In this document: piece after piece, positions 43,502 through 55,781 of the stretch
Layout of the letters: each line of letters begins with the position of its first letter
Numbering within the stretch: position 1 is the stretch's first letter
Source of the DNA: Amorphophallus konjac
Taxonomy: Eukaryota; Streptophyta; Magnoliopsida; Alismatales; Araceae
Length of the DNA: 64,000 nucleotides
Assembly: GCA_022559845.1 (NCBI GenBank)
Contig: CM040118.1
Span: 262,593,519 to 262,657,518 of the forward strand
Reading direction: 5' to 3'
Program-made: the position numbers and the translations under genes
The notes under the pieces: model-generated
The model's database searches: none
The model's input: the letters and a program-made list of their open reading frames with translations, nothing else
What the model was told of the DNA's origin: nothing

Positions 43502-46500
43502 TGTTAGGTTCTATGCGCCCCCTCGTTGTCTTTGACAATGGTTTTAATGATTCTAATATATTGTGTGTTTTATGCTTTATGGCATCTTCGTGATAAACAA
43601 GCTAACATGATGATATCTTGTTTTGTATGTTAAAATTCAAAGGTCCTTCTTGAATACATTTCTGAAGTCGACTAATGCATGAGGATTTGGAGCTTTCATG
43701 TCGATCTTGTTCATAGTGTCTTGATTGGGGTTAAAAGCCCTATCATGTTCCAAGACTTATATTGTCTACATTTCAATATGGGAAGATTGGTTTTAGTGGA
43801 TATGACTTTACGCTTGCTTTTCATGATTGTTTAGTGATAGTGGTTTCTCAGCTTGCTTTGGAAATTCCCCTATATCTGATTGGACTGAACTTGAATAGCT
43901 ATGCATTAGTCTGCTAAAATAGTTTTTCATTTCCCTTGGAATGAGTCGACCCATGGGTCGACCCTTGGCTCATTGAGCCTTGGTCCCTACCTTGTTATGA
44001 AGCATGGTCCTACAGGTACATATCTTTGATGTTTTTGCACAGACCTTGCTCATATGTTCACCGACCCTGTGTTGGGTGTTTTACAGTCATGCATATGGTA
44101 TTTTCATGATCAACTTGAGATTATAGAACTGAACTTGATTGAAACTGAACTTAATTGTCTTGAACTGAATTTGGAAGTCCTTGGACTGAATTTGATAATT
44201 GTGTTTGTATTGTGCTCACAGCTGTATTTTTGATATACAAATTTGCATGTTCTTATTTGTTGAGATAAACATGGTTGGAGAAGTGTTTTGAAATTGGGTT
44301 CTTCAAATACCTTGGTTAAATATTGACTTGCTTCTGAATTTTCAGAATATGCCGGTTAATATTATCCACAACTTTGGATCCAAGGTAAGAGTTTATGTTG
44401 GAATGTATTTTGACATGGGAAGATAAGGCTTAATCTATTTCTCATGTATGTGAGTTGATTTGGATCCATGTACAAGAGATACATGTCCATGTTGATGTAC
44501 CTCACTGCATGTAGACTTGATAGTTCTAACATCTTCACTACATGCTATTCTATCGGCCAAGTCATGATTTCAAATGGGTTGAAAATGATTTCTTGAATCA
44601 CCTTGGCTTAATTCTCATGAAATTGAATTGGTTGAAAGTGCAGGTTTCAAGATACCCACAAACCTTTGTAAACATGGTAAGAATTCATTTTAGTATATGT
44701 TTCCAAGTGGGTAAGTTGGGTTCAATTTATTTGGCTACTTAATTGTCTTTTGACTAAGTGAGCTTCATGATGCATCATGCTCAATTCGATTCCCATTCCT
44801 TCTCTCAAGACCCGATTTGATTTGATGTTTTAAAACCCCTCATGCATGCCATTTGATTGTACTTGAATGGGGTTTAATTATGTTTTATTGGTCCTTAATG
44901 TTTTTCTTGGTTTCAATTGATTTCATTTGAAAGTTGAGGGCCTAATGGTTTAAAATTCAATATAATTGTCACTTTCATTGGCTTATGTTGAAACATGCCT
45001 TAATGTATGCCAATACCATTTTTCAACACATGGTTAATTGTTTTTAATGTTTGGGAGAGGTTTTGTAAGGTTTCTATTGAGTTTTATTGAGTTTTCATTT
45101 ATGTCAGTAAAAGTGTTGACCCTAGAGGTCAACACTTATTACACGGTATGCTGTTTTGTATTGATTTCTATTATGCTGACAAAAAGTGTCGACCCTTTAT
45201 GTTGGGTTATGCTGTTTTAACTAGAACAGAACCTCCGGTAAAAAAGGTCGACCCCAGAGGTCGACACTTTTTACCCAGGGTCTTTATTTTGTCTCATGAC
45301 AGAACCTCATGAAAAAAAGGTCGACCCCATGGGTCGACACTTTTGTTTAAACTCTGGATTTCGTATTTTTGGCTGATCTCGTTGATACGAGTGTCGACCC
45401 TAGAGGTTGACACTTTTTCTGGGACGTCCAGATCGTGGTTTCCGGATTGTCTATGAAAACCCCATTAGAGGGTCTGATTGCCATGGGTTTTTACCCTTAT
45501 ACCCCTAGGGTTTATATACATATAATAGAAGGGTTATGGGAGGTTTATACATGGGTTTTCTTGTCTTTTGTCTATCCATTATATGCCCTATATATTATTT
45601 GCTTTTTACATTCGTTGAACACACCCCCTTGGGCTGATATTGTTCTATTCTGTGCAGGAACGGTGGAGAGGGCATCGCACACTGGTGGAGGAGGAAGAAG
45701 AGACTGTTGTGGATCGCGTTCAAGAGCCTAAGCTCAGATCTGGTGGCAGCTGCGGCTGTTCTCCACCATCTGCAACCTAGGCGTTCAGATCTACAAGGGA
45801 CGGCTGCTTCTACTCTTTGGTTTATCCTTTCTAAGTGCACCCTTCCATTCTATCTTTGAGTTGCATTGAAGAATCTAAAGGGGGATCTCTTGCATCTTCA
45901 TTTCCATATTCTGTCTTAGCATATATTTGTTAGCTGTAATTTCTACATAGTAAACATAGAAAGAAAAGAGGGTTTGGCCGCAAGGTTGAGAGGGAGAACA
46001 TTTTCTGAGGGCTTCACTCTTGTTTCATCTTGTAGGAACGTTCTTGGTCAAGGGAACTCAAAGATACACCCATTCTATCAAGCCTTCATGTGGGGAACAA
46101 GCTAGATCTGCAGCCGAGTTCATGGGGCTTCATACCTGTAGAAGATCGACCTTCCCTCACCTTGAAAGCTTCAAAGAGATCATCTCAAGGCCGTCCATAT
46201 ATTAAGGATATACTTCTCCATCCCTCTTTAGTTTATTTTGAAGATTCTTCTTCAGTCTATTCTGAGTACGAGCATGTATTGAATATTCTCTTGCTTTATT
46301 GAACTCGAAATACACTGTGTGTGGGTGGAGTTGTATCTCCGCGTGTGTGGGTTTATTGTGGGGAAAGTCTCCTCGTGTTTGGTGGTGTGTGAACGGAGCT
46401 GCGACTCCGTGTGGTTGTTGTGTCCGGGGTACGTTCCCTGAACGTGTGTGTGTGTGTGCTGTAGTGGCAGCGTGTTGAGGCAAGGCCTCATGTGTGTATT

Positions 46501-46963
46501 GCTACGGAAGCAGCGTGTGTGTGGTTGGGGTTCATCCCCGTGTTGCTACTTCGGTAGCGTGTTAGTGAAGTCTCACCGGGTTGGGTGAGGGGTGGACGTA
46601 GGGAGCCCGTCGTGGTCCCGAACCACCTAAAAATCCCAATGTTTATTGTGATTGCCTATGTGACTGTTCATTTCTCCTATCTCCCTTCACAGGTTATCTT
46701 ATTGATTTTTATTTCACTACACCACTACACTTTGCTAGCTCTGCTATCTGTTTATCAGTAATCGTTCATCGCTTGTTGGATTGGTTGTCTGAGTAAGATC
46801 GGATAGATTGAGAGAATATCTTAATCTCACTTGAAGTTTTTGTTAATCAGCGTTGTTAATTCTACATCTGTTGTAATTGGGTGAGAAAGTTTGTTAAAAT
46901 CCGCCATCTCGGCAACGGGAAAATTCAACCCCCCTTCTTGTCCGCCATCTCTCTGGGCCAACA
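43502..46963 (+). repeat. Element C 3' LTR
   Basis: 3462 bp, TGTTAGGTTC to GGGCCAACA, uninterrupted. It serves as the empty-site reference for the insertion of D. It has lost part of the second GTCGACC core (near 45186) but keeps a double GTCGACCC palindrome near 43945. Confidence 0.95.
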
Positions 46964-46968
46964 GAAGT
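46964..46968. repeat. Target-site duplication of element C, right copy
   Basis: GAAGT, matching 15527-15531. Confidence 0.93.
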
Positions 46969-49534
46969 TGATCCCCCACAGAGCGAAAGGATAAGGCTCA
47001 ACTAGGGTGACGAGCTTCGTTGCCGGCTGATGGACCAAGTGATCAAATCGCTGGCATCGATCACACTATTGTGCGTAGGTTGAGCAGTCGTGTTGCAGAG
47101 TGGGCCACCAGTAACACTGCCAAAGCAAGATTCTGGCGAGCGACCTTCCTCCTAGATACGCTCCGTACAGGCTTTCGTGAACCTCTTGGATCGCTGGGTT
47201 GGCTTCGTCAGAACTGATGCACTTCAGGAGGGGACCGGAGAAGGATCTGCGGTATAAAGTGCCGTCGAGAATGATGAATCACCGAGCTTGGTACTTCAAT
47301 CTCCGGGCTTCTCGAGGGTCGGGAGGCTCTTGAGAGTCTTGGAGCCATGACAGATAGGGGGTGCGCCAGTCGCTTGGGGAGGCCGAGTCAACAGCCATGA
47401 GCTCCGAATCAATGCTCGGTCACTCTAGCTCTTCGAGAAGGACCGATCAAGTACCTTTGAGGTCAAGAGAGGAGGCCAGCTAAGAGAGGGCGTCTGCTCG
47501 GGAGTTTTCCTCCCGAGCTATTCAGACTACCTCAAAACTCTCGAACTGTTGTGCCACGGTTCTGACCAGCAGGAGGTATTTGACCATCGGTGCTTCCCGA
47601 GCTTTGTAATCGCCGTTGACCTGGCTAGCGACCAGTTGGGGGTTAGTGTGAATTCTGACTCGCTCAGCCCCCAACCGTCGGGCCACGCGAGCTCCCGAGA
47701 TAAGGGCTTCTTAATCGGAAGCGTTGTTGGATGCCTGGAAGTTTAACTTCAAGGCGTATTGTAGCTCTGCTCCTTCGGGGGACTTCAGGAGGATCCCAGT
47801 GCCACTCCCGGTCGAGTTGGAGGATCCGTCGATGAACAATTCCCAGGTTGGCCCGGGTACGGACGAAGATTTTTCTTCGGCCGAGATGGTGCTCTCGGCG
47901 ATGAAGTCGACGAGCGCCTGTCCTTTGATAGTCGAGGCGGGCCAGTACGATATATCATAGGCCCCGAGTATGATGGCCCACTTGACGAGGCATCCCGAGG
48001 CTTCAGGGTGGGCGAGGATCCTCTTTAGTGGTTCGCCAGTTAGCACGATGATGGAGTGCCCTTGGAAATAGGGTCAAAGTCGCTTGGCCGAGGTAACCAA
48101 TGCTAGCACGAGTTTCTCGGTTGCGGGGTACCTTCTTTCAGCCTCGTTGAGCACCTTGCTAGTGTAGTAGACCGGTCTCTTGACTCCCGAGTCATTTCTG
48201 ACCAGGACCGAGGTAACTGTGGATGGAGTCGCTGAGAGGTAGAGATGCATGGCTTCACCAGGGACAGGCTTGGACAGCACTGGGGGTGAAGTCAGAAACT
48301 CCTTAAGCTTGGCGAACGCTCTTTGGCATTCCTCGTCCCATGCGAACATATCAGATGCCATTTTGGGCCCCCTCAACAGTTTGATAAAGGGTAGGCATCG
48401 TTCGGCAGCACGGGACAGGAATCTGCTGAGCGCTGTAATGGTCCCGGTCAGGCGTTGAACGTCCTTGATGCAAGTGGGTGGGCGCATGTCCAGGATGGCC
48501 TGGACCTTGTCGGGGTTGGCCTCGATCCCATGCTGGGTGACTAAGAAACCCAAGAATTTCCCGGACCTTACTCCGAAGGCACATTTGGTGGGGTTGAGCT
48601 TCATATTGTACCTTAGGAGGGTGTCGAAGGTCTCTGCTAGGTCGGCGAAGTGGTCCTCGGCCTTGGGGGTCTTGACGAGCATGTCATCAATATAGGCCTC
48701 GACATTCCGGCCGAGCTGTGCTTCGAACATATGATTGACCAGCCTCTGGTACGTGGCTCCAGTGTTCTTCAACCCGAAAGGCATTCGGGTGTGGCAGTAT
48801 ACGCGGAAGTCGGTGATGAAGGCGCTCTTCTCGATGTCTTCTGGATCCATTCTGATCTGGTGGTAACCTGAATAGGCATCCAGGAAGCTGAGTATCTCGT
48901 TGCCTGAGGTTGAGTCAACCAGTTGGTCGATGCTCGGCAATGGATAGTAGTCCTTCGGTGTGGCTTTGTTCAAGTCGGTGAAGTCCACGCACATTCGCCA
49001 CTTTCCTGAAGCTTTTGGCACAAGGACGACGTTATCCAGCCACGTCAGGTACAAGATCGGTCTAAAAAGACCAGTCTTTTGCCCCTTGGTGACTTGCTCC
49101 TTTATGATTGCCTGCTTTTCTGGCCCATGCTTCCTTCTACTTTGTTGCACGGGCTTCACGGTTGGGTCGAGGTTGAGTTTATGCATCACCGTCTCCTCTG
49201 GTATTCCGGGGAGTTGATCATCAGACCATGCAAAGACTCGGATGTACCCGGAAAGAAATTCTTTGTATTGCTGTTGAACCTCAGATGGTAGGTCAGCTCC
49301 AATCTTTACTCCCAGGGTTAGGTCATCATTTAGGAAAACCGTTAGCAAGTCGCCTCCAGGCTCGGAGGTTGCGGGTTTTTCCTCGACTTCCCGTTGGCCC
49401 TTGGTCTTCCTGTCCGGCCTTGTGGCTTTGACAGAGATATTATAGCACCTTCTGGGCATCGCCTGGTTGCCCCAGACTTCCCCCACCCCATTTTTAGTAG
49501 GGAACTTCATCTTTTGCTGATAGGTAGAAGGCAC
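46969..49534 (-). pseudogene. Element B reverse transcriptase, RNase H and start of integrase
   Basis: Minus strand. RT at 49534-48074 shows MCVDFTDLNKATPKDYYPLP, LDAYSGYHQI, MPFGLKNTGATYQRLV and catalytic YIDDML. RNase H continues with YYTSKVLNEAERRYPATEK and, after an in-frame TGA at 48076-48074 (one C-to-T from CGA), GQALVDFIAE and the Tat second RNase H (WELFIDGSSNSTGSGTGI). Below 47711 it is degraded but readable to the zinc-binding CDRCQRF near 47070 and to the junction with C at 46969. The integrase resumes at 15531. Confidence 0.9.
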
Positions 49535-49558
49535 CGCTTTTGTTCGGCTAAGGATTCC

Positions 49559-50260
49559 TCAGCTGAAGATTGCGTTGTATGCTATCATACCCTTGATCAC
49601 TATGAAGTCCACCATAACCGTAACAATTTTGGGTGGGGTGCCGAGAGTAACCGGCAGGCTTAGGGCTCCCCCAGGATAAGTGATCTGGCCATTGAACCCG
49701 CAAAGGGGGGTTCGGATCGGGCGGAGTTTAGACGTATTCTTCCCCATCTTAAGGAAACACTCATAAGATAAAACATCAGGGGCACTTTCATTGTCAACTA
49801 GAATCCTATCTACGTTACAATGGTTTATCGTGGCCGATATGACTAGGGTGTCGTCATGCGGGGTGGTCAGCCCTTCCAGGTCTTGGTCGGAGAAGACTAT
49901 GTCCTGGGGCTCACTTGGCGGGGCCTTGGGAGGCTCAATAGCTCGGCTCGCCCACTCAGCATGATGCTTCCTTCCTCGGCCACTCTCTCCTCCTGATTCA
50001 ACTCCTCCAGCGATGATGTTGATGTGGACCCCGCGAGGGGTGTTTTCGATGTCCTCGGGGGTGCCTCGGTCTTCCTTATGCCCGGCCACAAACCGGGACA
50101 GGTGTCCCTAGCGGACGAGGCGCTCGATCTCATCCTCGAGCTGGTGGCAATCGCCGGTGTGGTGCCTGTGGTCACGTGGAACAGGCAATGTTTACTGCGA
50201 TTGCGGCTTTTCGACCTCATTGGCTCGGGTTGGCGGAGGAGGCCCGAGCCTTTGATGTCT
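49559..50260 (-). pseudogene. Element B gag C-terminus and protease
   Basis: Minus strand. A knuckle-type segment (HRHHTGDCHQLEDEIERLVR) ends at a TAG near 50109, followed by GHLSRFVAGHKEDR. The protease region has ISATINHCNVDRILVDNESA; Retand proteases normally have DNGS, so the glycine after the catalytic Asp-Asn has become Glu. It ends at 49559 with VKGMIAYNAIFS-like sequence just before the RT segment. Confidence 0.75.
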
Positions 50261-50403
50261 TCATATATCTCGTACACTGGTGCGGTTAAGGGAGTGTACC
50301 GCTCGTACTTCCAGGATGGTTCTTTGTGCTCCCCATCTCGGTTGCGCCTTTTTCCTTGGCCCGAGCTTGACTCGGGTGCTCACTTCTTGTCCCCCTCCCG
50401 TCC

Positions 50404-51281
50404 CTAGCCGGTTGTGCCTCGGCATGCGCTGAGAACTTCTTCGCACTCAGCATGGCGTAAGGCGAGAGTCACTAGCTCGGCAAGGGTCGAGGGAGGGTGG
50501 AGGACAAGTTCGCGACGGAGGTTTTCATCCCGGGTGCCTCCGGTCAGCGTGGTTATGGCCGAGGCTACATCCAGGCGAAGGATTCTCAGGGCTTCCGACT
50601 TAAATCGGTTGATGTAGGCCTGGATTTTCTCCCCTTGCGCCTTTTTGAGAGCCAATAGCCCCGCTATCGACCTTGGGGGGCCGCTGCCGGTGAAACTCTC
50701 CTTAAATACTCGCCCAAACTGCTTGAAGTCTCGGATGGATCCAGGGGCAAGGGCTTGGAACCATGCTTGGGTGCTTTGGACCAGGGTGGTCACGAAGGCT
50801 CGGCATTTGATGGCGTCGGACGCCCCATGAAGGGTCATCAGGGCATCGAAGCTATCGAAGTGGTCGGCCAGGTCGCCCTGGCCGTCGTATGACTTGAAGG
50901 TTGGAATGGGGATTCTGGGAGATACCTCTGCCTTCAAGATATAGTCGGAAAATAGGGATTTCTCCTCATTTTCTACTGGGGAGGTCTTCTGCAAGGTGCG
51001 CTCCTGCTCCGCGAAGCGCCTCTCGAACTCTCACAGACGGAGGGATAACTCTGGCTACCATTGTGCCTTGGGGTTAGGGGGGCGCGATGGTAGGCTGTCC
51101 TGGCACTCCTTGGGGACTTCGGTCTCCGGATGCGGACGGCGTGCCCCAGGTTTTCCCCGCTTCGGCGTGGAGGAGGCCTCTTGCTCCATAAGAGGGGCTT
51201 GTGAAGGTCCTCCTGACCGGTTGTGAATAAGTTGCCATCCTCAAAGGGTGAAGCGACCTCCGGCAGTGTGTTGGGACGCAT
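50404..51281 (-). pseudogene. Element B gag
   Basis: Minus strand. The N-terminal segment (51281-50973) is basic and Pro/Arg-rich and shifts frame near 50990. The core (50994-50404) reads IPIPTFKSYDGQGDLADHFD, FQALAPGSIRDFKQFGRVF, SIAGLLALKKAQGEKIQAYI and HPPSTLAELVTLALRHAECE, a Retrotrans_gag domain typical of Retand. Confidence 0.85.
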
Positions 51282-51581
51282 CTCCGCGGGGAGGGCTTTC
51301 CGGAGGGACGCGTGACCTTCCTTCCCTGGCTGCCTAGGTCCTCATGAGTTCCACGAGGACATCTAGTTTTGCGTTGAGGGCTTGGAAAGCCTTAGCGCCC
51401 TCATTGGATGGTCGCCCTACAGCCGCGGGCGGAGGTGGTTCGTCGGCTGGGGTGCTGGCGTTGGAGGGGGGGTCTTGCGCGGCCTAAGAAGGGCCTTCTC
51501 CGCCCACCACCATGGCCTTCCCCCTATCACCGACGGATCTCCTCCCTGTACTTCTTCACACCATGCTGGCTCTTTGATCGC

Positions 51582-51599
51582 TTCCCACAGACGGCGCCA
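51582..51599 (-). other. Element B primer-binding site
   Basis: TGGCGCCGTCTGTGGGAA on the minus strand, two bases after the LTR end. TGGCGCC is a common primer-site start in plant gypsy elements. The 300 bp between it and the gag segment hold no gene. Confidence 0.8.
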
Positions 51600-51601
51600 G
51601 A

Positions 51602-52381
51602 TGAAGAGGGGCGATATCGCGTTAGTCCTGAGCTCGTGGATGATCACCGATCAGTGAACTTCAAGGAAGGGAAACTGATCAGGGGGCCCAGGGGGGGATC
51701 CCTGGGGAAAACCCTCCGATGCCTAAGTCAGTAGAGTAGTGGTGGAAGCTATGAAGGGAGGAGGAAGGAGATGTGCGAGATCTCTCTCCACCAAGGTGGT
51801 GAAGTGGTTCCTGCTCAGGGAGTTTTAGGCGCGTGTAGGCCTTTATCGTTTGCTAGAGGGAGTTCCCATTTTAAATAGTGCGCTAGCGTCATGAGTCCCG
51901 TAAGCTGAGGAGTTCCAGGCGGGGGTTACGTCCTCGACGTGGGCTCTTTACGTCCTCATCGTGGGCTCTTTATAACCTTGAGGACTCGTGGGTCCCTTAT
52001 CTTTGTGAACTCCTACTCATAAAGGGCTCTAAACGGTAGTGTGGATAAGCAATCATCGGTCGACCCAAGCATGAAGAGTGCCAACCCTTATTCGGACGAT
52101 CGGCATAGCTCGGGTGAGGCTCGGTCGGAGTGGGCGCGGGGCACTAGTCTTTATCCCGGCGAGAGGGATAGGTCGGGCTTGGGTCTTCCTCCGACCGGAC
52201 CGACGCTCGGGCCTTTCGAGCCTAACGGTCGCCGAGGAAGGGCTTGATCCCGAGTGATCTTATTGGGCTTTTATGCTAAGTGGGCCCTACGGGGCTGTCA
52301 CTTAGATGAGCTGGGCCTCGTTTTATCTTGCTAGACCTGGTTCGGCCGCTCTTAGATGGGCTACAGAAATCCCCCTCTCCA
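51602..52381 (-). repeat. Element B 5' LTR
   Basis: 780 bp matching 9787-10565 with about 7% differences by eye, many of them transitions. Confidence 0.93.
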
Positions 52382-52386
52382 ATCTC
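52382..52386. repeat. Target-site duplication of element B, right copy
   Basis: ATCTC, matching 9782-9786; removing B and one copy joins the two parts of the T integrase. Confidence 0.9.
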
Positions 52387-52713
52387 ACATATTCCATCAT
52401 GTCCACCTCTTGATTTGGGCAGTCCCATGACAAAATCCATCCCTATACTCTCCCATTTCCATTCCGAAATTTCCAAGGGATGTAGTTTTCCAGCAGGCCT
52501 TTGATGTTCTACCTTAATTTGTTGACAAGTAAGGCAACGAAACACATAGTCTGCTATCTCTCTCTTCATATTGGGCCACCAATAATTTCTTTTAAGCTCT
52601 TGATACATCTTGGTAGCACCAGGATGAACAATATACTTGGATTTATGAGCTTCTTCTAAGATCATCCTCTTAGTATCAACATGATCCAGAATACAAATAC
52701 GACCTCGAAACAA
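52387..52713 (-). pseudogene. Element T integrase, N-terminal piece
   Basis: Minus strand. RICILDHVDTKRMILEEAH, then the HHCC zinc site (H in EEAHKSKYIVHPG, C in RCLTCQQIK), then IGMDFVMGLPKSRGGHDGI with the first catalytic Asp. It is cut at 52387; a longer open frame continuing to 52276 is a chimera with the LTR of B. Confidence 0.88.
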
Positions 52714-52746
52714 TAATCTTCCATCATTTTCAACAGAGAAATCTGG

Positions 52747-54006
52747 TCATTGTTCCATACTAGCCTTAATTTCCACTAGTACAGGGTCATTCTCTTGTAA
52801 CTTGATTAGATCTTCAATCAATGTAGGTTGTGTCCGGATATTGGCTATAAAATAATTTTCTTTCTTCATATCAACGTCTACATTCAACTGAGCAAATTTA
52901 GAAATAAGATTTGTCATACTTTTCAAACTTGATAGCTTTCCCATCGGTTTCCTACTGAGCGCATCGGCAACAACATTTGCCTTGCCTGGATGATATTGAA
53001 TATCGAAGTCAAAGTCTTTGAGATACTCCAACCACTGCCTTTGCCTCATATTCAATTCCTTTTGAGAAAAGAAGTATTTCAGGCTCTTATGATCTGAATA
53101 TATAGTGAATTTTCCCCCATAAAGATAATGACGCCAAATTATTAAGGTGAATATGACAACATCCAACTCTAGATCATGAACAGGGTAATTCTCCTCATGT
53201 TGCATTAATTGTCTTGATGGATAGTAGATTACCTTGCCATTTTGCATGAGTACGCACCCTAGGCCTATGCCGGATGCATCTGTATAAACTTCAAATCCAC
53301 CGCCTTCAACAGGCAAAGCCAGTACAGGCGCCGTGGTGAGATGCTCTTTAAGAGCTAAGAAATTTTCTTCACATTCTTTTGTCCACTCGAAAGGATTTTC
53401 CTTTCTAGTGAGTCTTGTCAAAGGTGCTGCGATTTTGGAGAAATCTTTGATAAATCACCCATAGTAACCAACCAGGCCAATGAAACTCCAGACTTCAGAT
53501 ACCGTGTTTGGTCGGCTCCAGTTCTTAACTACTTCAACTTTAGAAGGATCTACCGCAATACCTTCTTTTGAAATAATGTGGCCAAGAAAAGAAACCGCCT
53601 TAAGCCAAAATTCACATTTGTTCAACTTAGCATAGAGTTGGTGATCTCGTAAAGTTTGCAACGCAATCCTTAGATGTTCTTCGTGTTCCTCCTTTGTCTT
53701 AGAATAGATAAGGATATCATAAATGAACACGACCACAAATTGGTCAAGATAAGGCCGGAACACATTGTTCATTAGTTGCATGAATGTTGCCGGGGCATTA
53801 GTTAACCCGAATGGCATTACCAAGAATTCATAGTGCCCATATCTGCTTCGGAAAGTAGTCTTGAGAATATCTTCCTCTTTGATCCTCAGTTGATGATAGC
53901 CCGACCCGAGGTCGATCTTGGAGAAGTACTCCGCGCCAAAAAGTTCATCAAATAGTTCATCAATACACGGCAGTGGGTATTTGTTCTTGATGGTAAGTTG
54001 ATTCAA
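52747..54006 (-). pseudogene. Element T reverse transcriptase and RNase H
   Basis: Minus strand. [40 protein letters not shown], then the catalytic box reads FIYDILIYS where FIDD is expected, so one catalytic Asp is lost. A stop at 53455 separates the RNase H part ([40 protein letters not shown]). Upstream 54007-54446 holds the degraded RT start (for example [17 protein letters not shown]) with several stops. Confidence 0.9.
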
Positions 54007-54446
54007 CTACCGGTAGTCGATGCATAACCTGAGGGAACCGTCCTTCTTCTTGACAAATAAGACTGGCCATCCCAAGGGGATGTGCTAGGTCAAATGAAAC
54101 CTTTTTCTAGCAACTCCTAAAGTTGCTTCTTTAATTCCTTCAACTCCGTGGGGGACATCCTGTAAGGAGCTATTGACACAGGTGTTGCTCCAGGCGTGAG
54201 TTCAATGGTGAAGTTAACCTCCCTTTCGGGCGGTAAACAAGGAAACCCGGAAGGAAAAACATCAAGAAATTCCTACACTATGGGGATTTCATCTATCTGA
54301 ATTTCCATAGACTCGATAACTACTACGGAGGCAAGAAAAGCTTCACATCCTTGTGAAATAAGTTTGCAAGTGTGAAGGGATGAAATAATGGTAGGATGTT
54401 TCCAGTATTTGATACCAAGGAAGGAAAATCTTGGAAGACCTGGTTT

Positions 54447-54779
54447 TCAAAAAGAGATTATCCTATTGCGATAATTTATATAGGCGTCATGGTTTACAAA
54501 CCAACCTACACCTAGGATAGCATCATAGCCCTCCATATCAAGGCATACTAGGTTTGCTATATGATTATGACCTTTTATAATAACTTCACTATCGGGGTAA
54601 TAGGTTGTAAGTTTAGTTCTAGGACCTAAGGGTTTGGTAATAGCTAGGTCCAATGGTAAAGGAATTGATGAAACTGGCAAAGTCTTTGCAAAAGCAGTTG
54701 ATATATAGGAATGAGAAGCACCAGTATCAAATAACATGAATGCGGGATGTGAATATATTTGAATGCTACCTTCCATCAT
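54447..54779 (-). pseudogene. Element T protease
   Basis: Minus strand. LFDTGASHSYISTAFAKTLP contains an intact DTGA catalytic motif, and YDAILGVGWF is the flap-side motif. Frame ends at 54447. Confidence 0.87.
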
Positions 54780-54835
54780 CCCATCATCCTTGGGCGCTTC
54801 ATCATCGTCTAGAACAGTGTTAAGACGAGCCTATC

Positions 54836-55781
54836 GCTTACGTCCACCGCTGGAAGGCTGATCCTTCATCAGGGGGCAATCCTGCATGCGGTGCACCCGA
54901 CTACCACATCGCAAACAAGCGCCGAGATGCTTCCAACACTCTTCGGCCGAATGGCTGAATTTTTCACAGAAGGAGCAAGCAGTTGTGAGAACCTTTTCTT
55001 CTTCTTTAACCTTCTTATTCTTGCCATTGCCATTCCTGTTATTATTACAGGATCTCTTCTTATTATCCTGAGAGTTGTAGGTGATGCTGAATTTTTCCTC
55101 TTTTCTTCCTCGTTGATCAAACTTTCGGCTCGGCTCCTCTCCCTTGCCTTTAAATTTATCGACCTTTTCCAAGGTCAGTTCACACAAATGTGCCCGCTGG
55201 ACCATCTCTGCATAGGTCCGAATATTTTGTGGGCCAAGTTACTAAATGAAGATGTGTCGCAACCCGTCCATGAAGTGATTTGCCTTTAGAAGATCAGTGC
55301 TCACTAAATGTTGAGCATATGGTGCTAAGTTAGAAAATTATAATTCATATTCTGCTACCGTCATCATGCCTTGACGTAGGGACGCAAATTCTGTCGCCTT
55401 CCTTGCCTTGACATGTTCAGAGAAGTATTTGGCTCGGAAGAGAGTGAGGAATCCCTCCCAAGTGTGCGGAGCATTCAGAGGCGGTGCCGGAATAGACTGC
55501 CACCAAGTACGGGCGACTTTGTTAAGCTAGAATGTGGCAAGGCGAACCTTTTCTTGACTAGTGCATTGTATGACGTCAAATATCCAGTTCATCTCGTCGA
55601 TCCAATTTTTCGCTTCTTCTGGGTTGGAAGAGCCATTAAATTGTAGAGGATTTAAGCTCCGAAAATTGTTGTGCAAGCTACCCGCGCCAGCCCATGCACC
55701 AGCTAGGGCCACGGTCTATAGGGCTTGGGTATGACCCGCAACAGTTTGCTGCATCTCGTCCCAATTCACACGATGAGCCAT
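54836..55781 (-). pseudogene. Element T gag with two zinc knuckles
   Basis: Minus strand. ATG at 55781 (MAHRVNWDEMQQTV). The core reads LNPLQFNGSSNPEEAKNWID, ARTWWQSIPAPP and FRAKYFSEHVKARKA. Two CX2CX4HX4C motifs, CSFCEKFSHSAEEC and CLRCGSRVHRMQDC, lie at about 54975-54885. Stops near 55720 and 55245 and a frame change near 55525 inactivate it. Confidence 0.85.

Larger units (their letters stand above)
15532..46963 (+). mobile_element. Element C: Sirevirus-like Ty1-copia, non-autonomous (10.7 kb net)
   Basis: Two LTRs of about 3.46 kb (15532-16072 plus 36802-39717, and 43502-46963), with TGTTRGG and CCARCA termini and a 5-bp duplication GAAGT. The primer-binding site is of the initiator-Met type. 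The internal part is only 3.8 kb with a gag-like ORF and no protease, integrase or RT. Four polypurine blocks of the GGGGGAGA type (42181, 42212, 43446 and 43493) recall the repeated polypurine tracts described for Sireviruses. The 5' LTR is split by element D. Confidence 0.9.
9787..52381 (-). mobile_element. Element B: Retand-like Tat retrotransposon (11.2 kb net, split by C and D)
   Basis: Bounded by two LTRs (9787-10565 and 51602-52381) and the duplication ATCTC. On the minus strand the order is 5' LTR, primer-binding site, gag, protease, RT, RNase H and integrase start (51281-46969), then element C, then integrase end (15531-14696), a spacer, an antisense gene on the plus strand (10869-13369), polypurine tract and 3' LTR. 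Counting by eye, the LTRs differ at roughly 55 of 780 positions, which makes B clearly older than C or D. All coding parts carry stops. Confidence 0.92.

Noticed and set aside
52276..52713. Longer integrase frame extending past 52387
   Set aside because: The last 37 codons are translated from the LTR of B read in the T integrase frame, so this is an accidental chimera.
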